Positions 14,401-23,099 of a stretch of DNA of 26,312 bases are shown one piece after another (the stretch's first letter is position 1; each line of letters opens with the position of its first letter). A program made the position numbers and the translations under genes. The DNA comes from a virus, in IMG/VR virus record IMGVR_UViG_3300032050_000703, positions 1-26,312 of that record; one strand, given 5' to 3'. Below the pieces are notes generated by a model that saw only the letters and a list, made by a program, of their open reading frames with translations, was not told the origin of the DNA and searched no databases.

Positions 14401-17400
14401 AGCCAGCGCCAAGCAAGCTGCGAAGGCCAAAGTGTCCGGTCACCTCGTGTGCGATGGTCGTGAAAACATCGGCAGGGTCGAACAGGTTGGAGGCAACGAG
14501 ATACACCTTGTTGCTGTTGGGATCAAACACGCCGGGGATGCTGCCTTCGACTTTGTCAGCCTTAGCCTGCGCACGGATGTTGTCGGGCAGTTGGCGCTCG
14601 TTCTCAACGATCTCAATCTCCGGCACGTTGGCAAAGCTGCCAACAACGGAGTCAACCAGCCCACGGATGGTCTGCGGCTTGAGCGCCGTGCCGGTACGCT
14701 TAGAGGTTCGATACAGCGACTTCAATGAATCGACGTTGAGCTTTTCTTCCTTGCCAAGCAACAAGCGCGTCGAGGTCCCTGTCTTTGCCGTCTTCTCTAC
14801 GCCTTCAAAAGTCTTGGTGACTGTCTGCACCTGCTTCGGGAACATTTCAGCCGTCTTCTCCGTGGCGTCGGGAAGAACCAGTAGCATTCCACCGTTTAAC
14901 TCCGAGGAGTTGGGCATCAGTTTGTTGACGAACATTTCGTTCGTCGTGTTGATACAACCGTAGCTGATGCGGTTGTCTGTGCCGGTGGGGGACAGGAGCC
15001 GACCCAGTCTGTTTTCTTTCGGGTCGCCCACATACACCGCGTGGATGGCAATAACACCTTCGCCGGGCCTGAATGTTTCTGCCAGATCAAAACGATAGCC
15101 GCCGGTGTACGAAGAATCACGCGTGTATGCCAACGTGAATTTCCCGGCGGGGGTAATTTTTGCACCGCCTGTCAGCGAGTTGCCGCGCTCTACGTCGCCG
15201 ACATCCTTGCCCGTAAGCGTAGCGCCCTGAACAATCAGACTGCCATCAGCCTTAAAGTAATGGGATGTGCCGTTGGGCTTGTCCACAATACCAAAGCCTT
15301 TGCCGGAAGCCTTAGCGGCAGGAGCCATGTTCTCGTAGACCATCTGCGCCAACGGGCTCATCTGTTCCCGAGCTTCCGCAGGGACTTCCGCCCTGATATC
15401 CACTTGCTGCGTGATGGTCTGCTTGTACGTTTGCGGAAGATCAAACGACAGATGTGTGGCAGAGAACTGCGGGTTGAAGATCATCGCCGTGGCGAGGACA
15501 CCCGAAGCAATCTTGTTGACGATGGCCCTGATGCCTTTGGCAACGGCCCTACCGCCGTTGTTGACCATGTCAACGATGTCAGCACTAAGCTGAGCAAGGA
15601 ACTTCTTGCTGTTCTTCTTGGCTCCGTACGCCTCTTCCAGCTTGGCCGTCTCTTCAGGCGCTAGCTTGGCGACCTCTGCCTTAACAACCGTAGCGGCTTC
15701 AGGGCCGACCACCGTCTCAATAGTGGGCTCGGTGTTGACTTCCTCTTCGAGAGGAACCTCCTCTTCAGCCGTAGCTTCCTCAGCCACAGTTTCTTCCTCA
15801 GCCGTAGCTTCTTCAGCCGTAGCTTCTTCAGCCGTAGCTTCCTCAGTCTTTGCCTTAGCGTCTGCTTGCGCAAGGATGCTCTTCTCAAGGTCAGTCAGCT
15901 CTTCGCCTCTGGCTAGCTTAGCTCTGGCTTCGATGACCGTCCGCTCTGCTACTGCACGTGCTTGGATTGCGGTTGCTTCTGCGGCAGTCGCCTCGGCAGC
16001 GCTGCCTGTGGCCGTACCAAAGACCGTCTTCTTTGCCTTGCGTGCTTTAGCAACTTGCGTACGAGTGAGCGCTTCGCCAGTAGTGGTGGGCGCATCAGCG
16101 CGGCTGGCAGCTTCCTTAGCTTCAGCTGCCTCAGCAGCTTTCTTTTTAGCCGCAGCTTCTTTGGCTTTGTTCTCTCGCGCCTCTTTATTAAGCAGCGCCC
16201 GGAAGTTATCTCGCTCTTCTTGGATGCTTGCAGCGTACTCGCCGTTGGGACCGATCTTGGCTTCCAAGAATTCCATTTTGTTGTACAAAATAGAAAGCTG
16301 CTTAATCTGCGCAGCCATGCCCTTCCACGTTAGCGGCAGCGCATTAAGCTTCTCTGCCATTGCAGCGTAGTCATCCGTCGCGGCTTCAATTTTTGGGGTC
16401 AGCGCTTCACGCTCATCGGCAGACTTTGTGTTTCTATACTGCTCTTCAAGTTTGATAACACGCGCCTTGAGCGCATTCAGTCGTTGCAGCCGAGCTTGCT
16501 TGGACTTCTCTTGCGCTTTGCGAACCGCCTTTTCCAAGTTGGTAATTGCGCTGCGATACCCACCAAGCGTTTTTGCAGGACTAGTGTCCAGATTGGCAAG
16601 TTCAACGGCGTTAAAGCTGGGCGGCCCCATCTCTCGCGAATCCCGTTGCGCCATGTCCAATGCCGGCACTACCTGACTGTTTGCAACTTCAGAAAACTTG
16701 GCTTCCAACCGACGCTGCTCTTCTTTGCGAGCATCGGTACGCGCTTGTTCCGCCTTCGCCTTCTCCACAGCCGCTTGCTCGCGGCGTTTGTTGCCGGCCT
16801 CAACGATTGCGTCTAGACGTTGCTTGGCTTCTGCCTTTTGAACCGGTGCCAGTTCTGCGATAGCTGCAGCTAAATCTTTCTGGGCGTTCTCAATGACCGA
16901 GTCAGGGAACATCAGCACCGTCGCTGCCTCACCGCGAGAGGCAAGCATTTCGGCCAACCGGTTCTGTGCAGCTAGCGCTCGTAGCATGGTCTCGGCACGC
17001 TCAGCGCCGGACATCATCTTAGTCATGCTGGCCTGCGCAGCTTCAAGCTGCTGCAGAACCTGCGACAACTCTTTGCGCAGCTTTTCGGTTGCCGCCACGG
17101 CAGGTGCAACTTTGTTCTTTGCACGCATGCCGGGCATCATCTTGCTGCCCAGAATTTCTTCCAAGCGCTGCTTGTGCTCGGTGAGGGCCTGAATCTGACC
17201 CAACAACTCCATACGCCCCACCACCGCCTTGGTGATTGCGGCATTGAGACTGCTCTGCTTCTTTTGCGCAGCCAAGATCGCGTCGCGGTTTTTGGTCAGT
17301 TCTTTAAGTGTGTTGCGCTCAAGGCGCAGTTTGGTAAGTCTTTCAATTTGCGCGGCAAGTTCTGCAACACGCGCTTGCAGTCCGGGAAGTGCGTCCAGCT

Positions 17401-20365
17401 TGTCAAGCGCCCCTTTAGCTTGAATGACCGCCCCACGCATGGCGTTGGCTTCGCTGCTGCGCAAGAACGCTGCAAACTCTTCGGGGGTACTAAACGCGGT
17501 ACCGAGCTTGGCTTCTTCCTCTTCAAACAGAGGACGCTGTGCGGCATCGATGGGGCCAGTACCGGCAGCCTCCTCGGCAGCGCGAAGCAAAGGCTCCAAC
17601 TCACCTCGAAGCGACAGTGGGGTAGCGGGTTCAGCACTGCCAAGCGTTAGCGTACGACCTGTGTCGGCTTTGCCGCGCTTGGTACGAGGGACTTCTCCGG
17701 TTGCAGTAGCAACACGCTCACCTTCAGGCTGGGCAACAACGTCACGATAAGCGTAGCCAGCAGCTTGCGCAGGGGTCTTACCCTCATCGATGTACCGGTT
17801 GTACGCTTTGACACGCTTGCGTTGCAGATCAGTCAGCGTCTTGGGGTCTGCGGACGCGTTGTTCTGAATGTCACGCAGGTCCGCCATAGTAGGCGCTGCT
17901 ACCTCAGCCCGGGTTCCCTGCACGGGGAAGCCTTGATACCTAGCCGGGCGTTCGCCCTTGACCTCAGGTCCAACAATACCTTCTTCTCCACGCTCAATAC
18001 GCTCAAGCTGACGGTCTAGTAGTGAGAGAACCTCAGGGCTAGCGGTGGGGGCGATGTCTTCTGCGCGGCGCAGGAAGTCATACGCGTCTTGATCCAAGTC
18101 TGCTTCCGCCAAAACACGCGCAAGGCGCTCTTGGATGTTCTTGGTATCTGATGCCCGTGCGGGTTCGCCGCGTTGATTGAACAGACGGAACTCGCCCTTG
18201 ACGCGAGTTGCGGGAGCCCGTTCGGATTCAGCCTCCGGGGCTTTCTCTTCTTCAGCCGTATAGATGGGCTGACCTTCAGCGCCAATTGGCAAACCCTGCA
18301 GGTCTTGCGCAGTACGACCCATGACGGACGATCCTGCTCGCGTAGTAGCCTGTGCAGGGGTTTCTATCGGCAGTCGGTTAATCAGGTTCGCAACACCAAC
18401 GGCAGGCCGCCCAGCAATCCGTTGCAGGGCTTCAACTTCGGGCGTAACCTTTTTCAGCCGAGCAGCTTCAGCAGCGGCAGCGGCAGCGGCCTCGGCACGA
18501 CTCTGGGCCTCAGCTTGTTCTCGCTGCGCTTGCTCAGCTCGGGCCGCAACAACACCGGGCTGCGTCTGCATAGCAGCCAAAAGATTTTCACCGGGCTTCT
18601 GACCCAGCAGCATCTGCTGCATGCGCGCCGGCGCAGTCTCACTTTCACGAGCAGCATCGGCTTCAAGAATGGCTCGCTGTCGCTGAGCTTCTTCTAAAGC
18701 AGCTTGTTCTTCCGCCTCGACCGTACCCAAGCGCTGCTGGGCGGCACTTCTAGCAGCGGTGCCCAACCTCGTGTTCTGTTTTTCTAGGGCCTTAAGCTGC
18801 AATGCCAGTGCGCCTAAGAAAGCGTTGGCTTGTTTGCGCGTCATGCCCGGCAACGCGGTGCCCGTCCGGACCATCTGATACGCCATGGCCGGGTCCGTCA
18901 TTACATACGCGACGTAGTCCTGAATTTCAGGCGTAGCGATAGACTGCGCGTCGGCCAACGCTTTAATTCTTTGAGCAAACGCAACAACAGGCGATGTGGG
19001 AGTTGCTGTAGCAAACGGATCACCCTCGACAGGCTTAGCTTCTGCCGGAGTAATACCCGGAGCAGCCGCCGCTCGCTCTGCAAAAAATTCTTCCGGCGAT
19101 AACCCTGCAAGCCGCGCTTCTTCAGCGACAACCCGCGCATTCGCATCCAGCTGGGCTAGCAGCGGCTTGACTCGGTTACTCTCCTTGGCAGCTTCCGTCA
19201 GCTTGGGCGCAAGTTCCTTGAGCTGCGCGTTGATGACGACGTTGGCTTGCTTCTGCTCTTCCGTCAGTGTCTCCCCTTTGGGGGCCCTGACGATCTGCGC
19301 TTGAAGATCGCGCTTTTGTTTCTCCAGCGCAGCGCTCTCCGCAACAACTTGACGCATGTACTCCGGCGTTTGTTTGCGCGCTTCCTCTTCGGCGTCCGCT
19401 GCTGCTTTGGCTTGGGCTGCCGCAGCCTTAGCTGCTGCCTTGTCTTGGGCGTCAGCTTCTTCTGCCTGTTTGCGCGCACCGCTACGTTCAAGATACCGAC
19501 CAGCAGGAGCCAGTGTGCCGCCCAACACCGCACCGCCAATGAAGCTCTCAATGTATTCTTTGCGGGCCTCAGGGTCGGTAATACTCAGACCCGCTTGCAG
19601 GCGTTCAAGCGACTGCTGCACAACCTCAGTAAAACCTTCACGGCCCATGGCCATTCCAGTCTTGGCGGTGTAGTCGGCAATCGTTTTGCTTAGTGTCTGG
19701 CTAGCGATGGCCTTGGCTTGTTCAGTTGTTAGCTTGGAGCCAACAGAGCTGAATAGCTTGCCGACACCGGGAAGCAACGCCATAGCGGCGGTGTCAACCA
19801 AAGCTTGAGGAACGGCTGCAGCGACGGCTTTGCCAAGGCTGGCTTCTTCCAAAGACTTGCCCGTGCCCATTTGAGCGGCAAGGTTGGAGCCCGTAAACTG
19901 CCCAGCAGACACAGCGCCCGCGCCCAACAAACCTAAGCCTGCAGCAACTGGAGCGGATACCGGAGCAGTTAGAGCCGCAAGACCTGCCGTTGCAGGCAAG
20001 GCCATGTATGGAAGAGAGCCGCCAAGGGTTTCTCTAAACTTCAGAAGGGGGTCTTCAGTCCAACCCTTTTCAGTAGGCGTGAAACGCGCCGCAGCTTTGG
20101 CTTGTGCGGCTTCGTATTCTTTCTGAGCCTCAGCTTCGCTCTTGATGCCCGTCTTGCCCTTGAGCAGCTCAAACTCTCCGCCAAGCCGGGTAAAACCAGC
20201 AGAAGCAGCCGCCTTGAGACCTGTAGTGTCCTGCCTAGGCTTTTCTTCCTGCAGCTTGAAAGCTTCGGGGTAGAAGCGAGCTGCCACCCTCAGCGCCTGT
20301 TCGGGGGTTTCCCCCTCTTTCATGGGGAACAACGAACCGTTCGGCAGCCTGATATTTTGAGCCAT
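11423..20365 (-). CDS. giant polyvalent virion protein with L,D-transpeptidase-like, zincin and LPD38-like domains
   Basis: From ATG 20365 the product is 2980 aa. Residues 114-158 and 179-205 are Gly/Ala-rich hydrophobic segments; about 300-1545 is Ala/Glu/Lys/Arg-rich coiled coil, with an acidic TAEEA repeat near 1508-1544. A hydrophobic stretch is followed by a YkuD-like domain (about 1690-1835) with TPAGKF, His1775 and SYGCIN containing Cys1804. A zincin has HEVTGH at 1973-1978 and a possible Glu ligand in ATEEVLAD. About 2480-2760 resembles LPD38, a large polyvalent protein-associated domain. Such proteins are ejected with phage DNA; this one probably modifies peptidoglycan during entry, like T7 gp16 in role but with a different enzyme. 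An in-frame TTG at 20407 is possible, but the intergenic hairpin there favours 20365. Confidence 0.88.
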   Translation of the reverse strand: MAQNIRLPNGSLFPMKEGETPEQALRVAARFYPEAFKLQEEKPRQDTTGLKAAASAGFTRLGGEFELLKGKTGIKSEAEAQKEYEAAQAKAAARFTPTEKGWTEDPLLKFRETLGGSLPYMALPATAGLAALTAPVSAPVAAGLGLLGAGAVSAGQFTGSNLAAQMGTGKSLEEASLGKAVAAAVPQALVDTAAMALLPGVGKLFSSVGSKLTTEQAKAIASQTLSKTIADYTAKTGMAMGREGFTEVVQQSLERLQAGLSITDPEARKEYIESFIGGAVLGGTLAPAGRYLERSGARKQAEEADAQDKAAAKAAAAQAKAAADAEEEARKQTPEYMRQVVAESAALEKQKRDLQAQIVRAPKGETLTEEQKQANVVINAQLKELAPKLTEAAKESNRVKPLLAQLDANARVVAEEARLAGLSPEEFFAERAAAAPGITPAEAKPVEGDPFATATPTSPVVAFAQRIKALADAQSIATPEIQDYVAYVMTDPAMAYQMVRTGTALPGMTRKQANAFLGALALQLKALEKQNTRLGTAARSAAQQRLGTVEAEEQAALEEAQRQRAILEADAARESETAPARMQQMLLGQKPGENLLAAMQTQPGVVAARAEQAQREQAEAQSRAEAAAAAAAEAARLKKVTPEVEALQRIAGRPAVGVANLINRLPIETPAQATTRAGSSVMGRTAQDLQGLPIGAEGQPIYTAEEEKAPEAESERAPATRVKGEFRLFNQRGEPARASDTKNIQERLARVLAEADLDQDAYDFLRRAEDIAPTASPEVLSLLDRQLERIERGEEGIVGPEVKGERPARYQGFPVQGTRAEVAAPTMADLRDIQNNASADPKTLTDLQRKRVKAYNRYIDEGKTPAQAAGYAYRDVVAQPEGERVATATGEVPRTKRGKADTGRTLTLGSAEPATPLSLRGELEPLLRAAEEAAGTGPIDAAQRPLFEEEEAKLGTAFSTPEEFAAFLRSSEANAMRGAVIQAKGALDKLDALPGLQARVAELAAQIERLTKLRLERNTLKELTKNRDAILAAQKKQSSLNAAITKAVVGRMELLGQIQALTEHKQRLEEILGSKMMPGMRAKNKVAPAVAATEKLRKELSQVLQQLEAAQASMTKMMSGAERAETMLRALAAQNRLAEMLASRGEAATVLMFPDSVIENAQKDLAAAIAELAPVQKAEAKQRLDAIVEAGNKRREQAAVEKAKAEQARTDARKEEQRRLEAKFSEVANSQVVPALDMAQRDSREMGPPSFNAVELANLDTSPAKTLGGYRSAITNLEKAVRKAQEKSKQARLQRLNALKARVIKLEEQYRNTKSADEREALTPKIEAATDDYAAMAEKLNALPLTWKGMAAQIKQLSILYNKMEFLEAKIGPNGEYAASIQEERDNFRALLNKEARENKAKEAAAKKKAAEAAEAKEAASRADAPTTTGEALTRTQVAKARKAKKTVFGTATGSAAEATAAEATAIQARAVAERTVIEARAKLARGEELTDLEKSILAQADAKAKTEEATAEEATAEEATAEEETVAEEATAEEEVPLEEEVNTEPTIETVVGPEAATVVKAEVAKLAPEETAKLEEAYGAKKNSKKFLAQLSADIVDMVNNGGRAVAKGIRAIVNKIASGVLATAMIFNPQFSATHLSFDLPQTYKQTITQQVDIRAEVPAEAREQMSPLAQMVYENMAPAAKASGKGFGIVDKPNGTSHYFKADGSLIVQGATLTGKDVGDVERGNSLTGGAKITPAGKFTLAYTRDSSYTGGYRFDLAETFRPGEGVIAIHAVYVGDPKENRLGRLLSPTGTDNRISYGCINTTNEMFVNKLMPNSSELNGGMLLVLPDATEKTAEMFPKQVQTVTKTFEGVEKTAKTGTSTRLLLGKEEKLNVDSLKSLYRTSKRTGTALKPQTIRGLVDSVVGSFANVPEIEIVENERQLPDNIRAQAKADKVEGSIPGVFDPNSNKVYLVASNLFDPADVFTTIAHEVTGHFGLRSLLGAGYAAEMNRIYNGNRDVKAKADAKMRETPSLNQNTATEEVLADMAERDPNAKGPGVLRAVYDALRSFIRRVFGQSVSDKQVQQLVANARRHVVQGGVNRVAETGKAAPLYRVAKPKYESENALTDLADRIIAQPEGFIERNKSNLALKAEMNAVDMRAGLQEALKRGAKELGKDDLFTQAMYNVRKADQYMPLVYTALSNGPLEFYTDDKGLRGLRSSNQNPAQDIFNAVKAVPGKNTQAKFALASTYMIAQRAANKGLSKLDIGELGLKESDLAAAMAAVNADPELKSSLEEVRRQYNAYNEGQIKLLADAGVISKAEAKQWLKDGDYVPYYRVRPDGTAELVFGGEKTLTIGDIRTQPYLAELKGGESKILPLNESLIRNTMLITRAALTNNATKEIAYAMQEFGEGKGADGKNAMPIKRGHGPAGTDIIRFKQEPDPKDPKDDGQRWLRISTKNTTMEGIPAEMVVKSLEGAHLTLPAFLKIGGIAGDWLRKGVTRMPPYIFRQLIRDPMAASFTGGLNYGPFRAVVMAGAEFLRSSAGRSAATKNLIEKGLIQSGIFTGDPDDMSAFATQLASGKDGSAIDRLMGLLDRAAIRADAATRGLVYENARKNGLSEVEADLMTMESMNFYKRGLSPTVQYANRLYPFMNAQIQGLNVLAKAMRGKMPFEERQRIQRKFWNNAVMLFGVGLVYAMAMEDDETFKNAKPRDKYTNFFVHLPGVSEPVKIPLPYESGWFFTAAVALADAMKAETNSKQQLKALRDIFLSSIPGYSSVVPQAVKPLFEVWTNKNFFSGQNIESISMQNRSPEERFNASTTEAAKMLAKVLPLSPVQIEHIARGYFGTAPLALMSVASSFMREETKGEAPARRLSETPILGTVFQKKYGGADADTMYAFAKEATQRAASLKDIQKNGTPQDAKEYLANHRTEIMLAPMARNFEMLLGRLRTQEDVVRNRKDLNAEEKRARLDQLDKVRQDLANKFNAAVRKVEERQAS
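15765..15842 (-). repeat. 15-bp tandem repeat encoding an acidic TAEEA tract
   Basis: The unit TCAGCCGTAGCTT plus two bases starts at 15765, 15780 (diverged), 15798, 15813 and 15828; the last three are exact 15-base periods. On the coding strand it gives repeated Thr-Ala-Glu-Glu-Ala within the giant virion protein. The tract is a flexible acidic linker just before the hydrophobic segment and the L,D-transpeptidase domain. Repeat number may vary between relatives through slippage. Confidence 0.75.
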
Positions 20366-20385
20366 ACGCCACACCAAATTTTTAA

Positions 20386-20405
20386 GCCGGGGCGCTACTC
20401 CCGGC
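20386..20405. other. intergenic GC hairpin before the giant virion gene
   Basis: GCCGGG at 20386-20391 pairs with CCCGGC at 20400-20405 around an 8-base loop, in the gap between the 582-aa gene and ATG 20365. On the leftward transcript it is followed by TTAAAAATTT rather than a U-run, so it is a weak terminator candidate at best. It may be an mRNA processing or stability element that sets the level of the giant protein. Confidence 0.4.
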
Positions 20406-20419
20406 AAAGCGCATTGAAA

Positions 20420-22168
20420 TTACGTACCCGGCGGTCGGGCAAGTTGCGTTCCCGGTGCCGCTGGTGCAGCAGGATTATTGCGCGGTTCAACAGGAATTTC
20501 AAACTGTCCCACAAACTGCTGATAGGACAGGATGTCCACCCCCGGGTTTCTCTGCGCACCGGACAGATAGGTTGCATATAGCGTCCGCATATCCGTCTTA
20601 CCAGTCTCGGCTTCTTTTATTTTCCGCAAACCGTCAAGAAGCTGTTCGGGCGTATTGCCGCCGCCCAGCGCGGCGGCCATTTGCAAAGTGGCGTTGGGAG
20701 CGCCGGCAGCAGTACGAGCTGCTGCAAGCCGGCCTGCAATATCCGCCGTGTTGCGTTTGGTTGCTTCGCCTTCCCTGAATTGAGTAAGCCCAACTTCCGC
20801 CAACGTGGTGAACATGGTGTCTGCACGCTTGTTGCTGACCTCAAACATCTTGGACAGCGCTTCAACGCCACGGCTCTTACCAGCCACCTTGGCAGCACTA
20901 ATCTCAGCCTCAACTTCGCGAATTTCTTTAGCGCTCATCTCCGCCCGGTTAAGCTTCAGCTCTTCCAAACGATCCCGAGCTTCATCCAGCTTATCCTGAG
21001 CAGAACGCAGCTTATCCAGACCGGCAGCATACTGTTCTGTGCCAACACGCGCACCTTTACCAAGCGCTGTGGCGAGGCTGCCCGGCGTGGACATCATGGC
21101 CAGACCAGCGTTAAGAAATGCCAACCCCGTGTTCTCTTCACGTTGCTTACCGAGGTCCGCTTCCCGCTTGGTAAAGCGCTCTTCGCGACCTTTGAATGCA
21201 TCTGCAAACTTGGCTTGATCACGTTCAATGGCAGCCTTCTTAGCAACTTTGGCGGCAACTTCTTCCTTAGTCAACGCTTCTCGCGCCTTGCGGAGGTCCT
21301 CCGGCTCTTCAACATTGATTTCTTTGCCAAGCTTGTCCCGCAAAGCCTGCAAACCTTTGGGCGTCATATCAAAGCCAGCAGCCGTTGGAGCACTAGGGGC
21401 GGCAGCGGGAGCAGGGGCAGGCGCAGCACGAGGGGCCGCAGCACGAGGGGCTGGAGCGGCGGTAGTAGCGGCAGCAGGTGCGGTGGGAGGGGGAGCAGCA
21501 GGCGCAGGAGCAGGGGCGGGCGCAGAGGCGGCGGGAGCAGGAGCAGGAGCCCGCTGACCAACTTCTGTTCGAGGTGCCGCAGGGTTTGCCAGCGCAGCCG
21601 CTTGACGGACAGCTTCATGGTCAGACGGTGTTCCAGCACCTCTAAGAATACGCAGCTGCGCTTCTGCCGCACGACGTTGTATAACAGCACGCTCCGTACT
21701 TTGCACCAATGCATCAAACTGCCGTCGCAACCATGGAGATTGGTTTTCGGGCGCGCCTGTCTGCGGCATAAACGGCCTAGGCGATTGAGTCATGCCGGGA
21801 ATTGCAAACTCCGTGCCCGCACTGGGCGGCGCGCCACCAACCTGATACCGCTCAACTTCCCCACCATCGCCAAACGCAATGATGCCGCCATCGGCGAAGT
21901 TCATGTCGCCGGCAGGCAAACGTGCAATACCCTGATCTTCAGGCAGCTCTTGGGGTGCCATCTCGGCCACGGCTTGATCAGCCACCTTGGGCGGTTCGGG
22001 CATACCCTGCGGTGCCTGCGCAGCACCACGCATTTGCTTGCGGCGGTTGGACTCGGACACAGCCAGCGCCATGATGTACGGGTCGTCCTTGTGCAACGAA
22101 GCGTACTTCTGCAACGCCGCATCTGGCATCTTTGCCAGCGTGGAAGTGATTGCGTTGACGTTCAGCAT
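20420..22168 (-). CDS. virion-associated protein with Pro/Ala linker and coiled coil (internal protein candidate)
   Basis: A 582-aa protein. TGAGGA ends five bases before its ATG. Residues 1-60 are helical with KYASLHKDDPYIMALAVSES, a pattern I associate with phage internal proteins. FADGG at 91-95 and FGDGG at 99-103 match motifs in neighbouring virion proteins. Residues 207-264 are a Pro/Ala tract, 285-345 and 375-430 are charged coiled coil, and 349-373 is a short Gly/Ala hydrophobic stretch between them. The C-terminal part ends in a Pro/Ala-rich tail. It has no enzyme motif. Position between the 307-aa gene and the giant ejection-type protein suggests an internal core or ejection protein. 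The function is inferred from layout only. Confidence 0.75.
   Translation of the reverse strand: MLNVNAITSTLAKMPDAALQKYASLHKDDPYIMALAVSESNRRKQMRGAAQAPQGMPEPPKVADQAVAEMAPQELPEDQGIARLPAGDMNFADGGIIAFGDGGEVERYQVGGAPPSAGTEFAIPGMTQSPRPFMPQTGAPENQSPWLRRQFDALVQSTERAVIQRRAAEAQLRILRGAGTPSDHEAVRQAAALANPAAPRTEVGQRAPAPAPAASAPAPAPAPAAPPPTAPAAATTAAPAPRAAAPRAAPAPAPAAAPSAPTAAGFDMTPKGLQALRDKLGKEINVEEPEDLRKAREALTKEEVAAKVAKKAAIERDQAKFADAFKGREERFTKREADLGKQREENTGLAFLNAGLAMMSTPGSLATALGKGARVGTEQYAAGLDKLRSAQDKLDEARDRLEELKLNRAEMSAKEIREVEAEISAAKVAGKSRGVEALSKMFEVSNKRADTMFTTLAEVGLTQFREGEATKRNTADIAGRLAAARTAAGAPNATLQMAAALGGGNTPEQLLDGLRKIKEAETGKTDMRTLYATYLSGAQRNPGVDILSYQQFVGQFEIPVEPRNNPAAPAAPGTQLARPPGT
21377..21550 (-). repeat. 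low-complexity Pro/Ala codon tract
   Basis: A run of mostly GCN and CCN codons encodes alternating Ala and Pro over residues 207-264 of the 582-aa protein. It is GC-rich and probably forms an extended linker between the N-terminal part and the coiled coil. The length may vary among relatives. Confidence 0.7.
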
Positions 22169-22175
22169 GGCGTCC

Positions 22176-23099
22176 TCAAATTTTGGTCATAGCCAACTCG
22201 GCAAGGCCGGCGGCTTTCTTCTTGCTTTTGGGTTTAGCGGTTACCTCGCCGCCTTCGGCAAACATGCCCAGCCTACTTGCTCCGTACGCAGCAGTGCCAA
22301 GGCCAGCGAGCTGCGATCCGATAGAGGGGTTAGCGCCGTAGAGCGAGTTGGTCATGCCCATCGGGGTACCGCGCAGGATGTTCGACAGAAATTCAACTTG
22401 CTGGTATGGGTACTGCCGCTCTGCCAAAAAGTTCTGGTAGTTTGTGTCCAGCGCTTTTTGAATTTGCCCTTGTTGCTGCGTACCAAACTGCGCCTGCTGC
22501 TGACCCACAGCCATCTGCTGGTTGATACCCTGACGGAACTGATCCGCAGCGCGGTCATACGCTGCCTGAGAGCCACGGGCCTGAATGTCCTGCATCTGAG
22601 AGCGGAGGCCCCGCTCACGCTCCGCACGCTGAATACCTTCACGATAGCCGCCAAACGCACCTGCTTGGGTAGCCTGCGCTTGTTGTTGCTGACCTAGCAT
22701 CTGGGAGGTGCGAGCAGCCTCCATTTTCTCCCGGTCAATGACGTTCTGCTGGTACGGCGACATGTACTGGCCGATGTCCTGCGCAAATCCTTGGGGGCCA
22801 GCATCCATGTTGTACGCGGCACCGTACGCTTGCTGTTGCAAGGGGGTGAACTGCGCCGTGCGCTCTCCAGCATAACGCTGATACGGCTGAAACCCGGAAA
22901 TCTTGCCGCTGGTGGGGTCTGTTCGGAAAACCGTACTCTCTGCGGCACCAAGCACGTTCTTTGCCGTACCTTTTGCCCAGTCGGGAAGATCAGCAATCTG
23001 CGTTGAAGTCTGAGAACCGCCGCCGCTGTCATAGACGCGCCGGGTGCTGGTGAGGCGACCGCCTTCGCCATAGCCGCAATGTTTGCTCGGAATAATCAT
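22176..23099 (-). CDS. Gln/Ala-rich virion protein (internal or tail protein candidate)
   Basis: A 307-aa protein. Its ATG overlaps the stop of the GNAT-like gene (ATGA), with GAGG about eight bases upstream. Residues 80-235 are Gln/Ala-rich, helix-forming and almost free of Cys, with YMSPYQQNVIDREKME at 112-127 and GAFGGYREG at 147-155. This YxSPYQQ...D pattern is one I have met in internal or connector-region proteins of podovirus-like phages. The C-terminus has a hydrophobic patch (LAGLGTAAYGASRLG), FAEGG at 280-284 and a Lys-rich tail. It is probably structural. It could be an ejected protein or a head-tail component; nothing decides between them. Confidence 0.75.
   Translation of the reverse strand: MIIPSKHCGYGEGGRLTSTRRVYDSGGGSQTSTQIADLPDWAKGTAKNVLGAAESTVFRTDPTSGKISGFQPYQRYAGERTAQFTPLQQQAYGAAYNMDAGPQGFAQDIGQYMSPYQQNVIDREKMEAARTSQMLGQQQQAQATQAGAFGGYREGIQRAERERGLRSQMQDIQARGSQAAYDRAADQFRQGINQQMAVGQQQAQFGTQQQGQIQKALDTNYQNFLAERQYPYQQVEFLSNILRGTPMGMTNSLYGANPSIGSQLAGLGTAAYGASRLGMFAEGGEVTAKPKSKKKAAGLAELAMTKI

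Noticed and set aside
20681-22192. 503-aa reading frame on the plus strand
   Set aside because: It is antisense to the 582-aa gene; its Arg/Ser/Gly repeats mirror the Pro/Ala tract.
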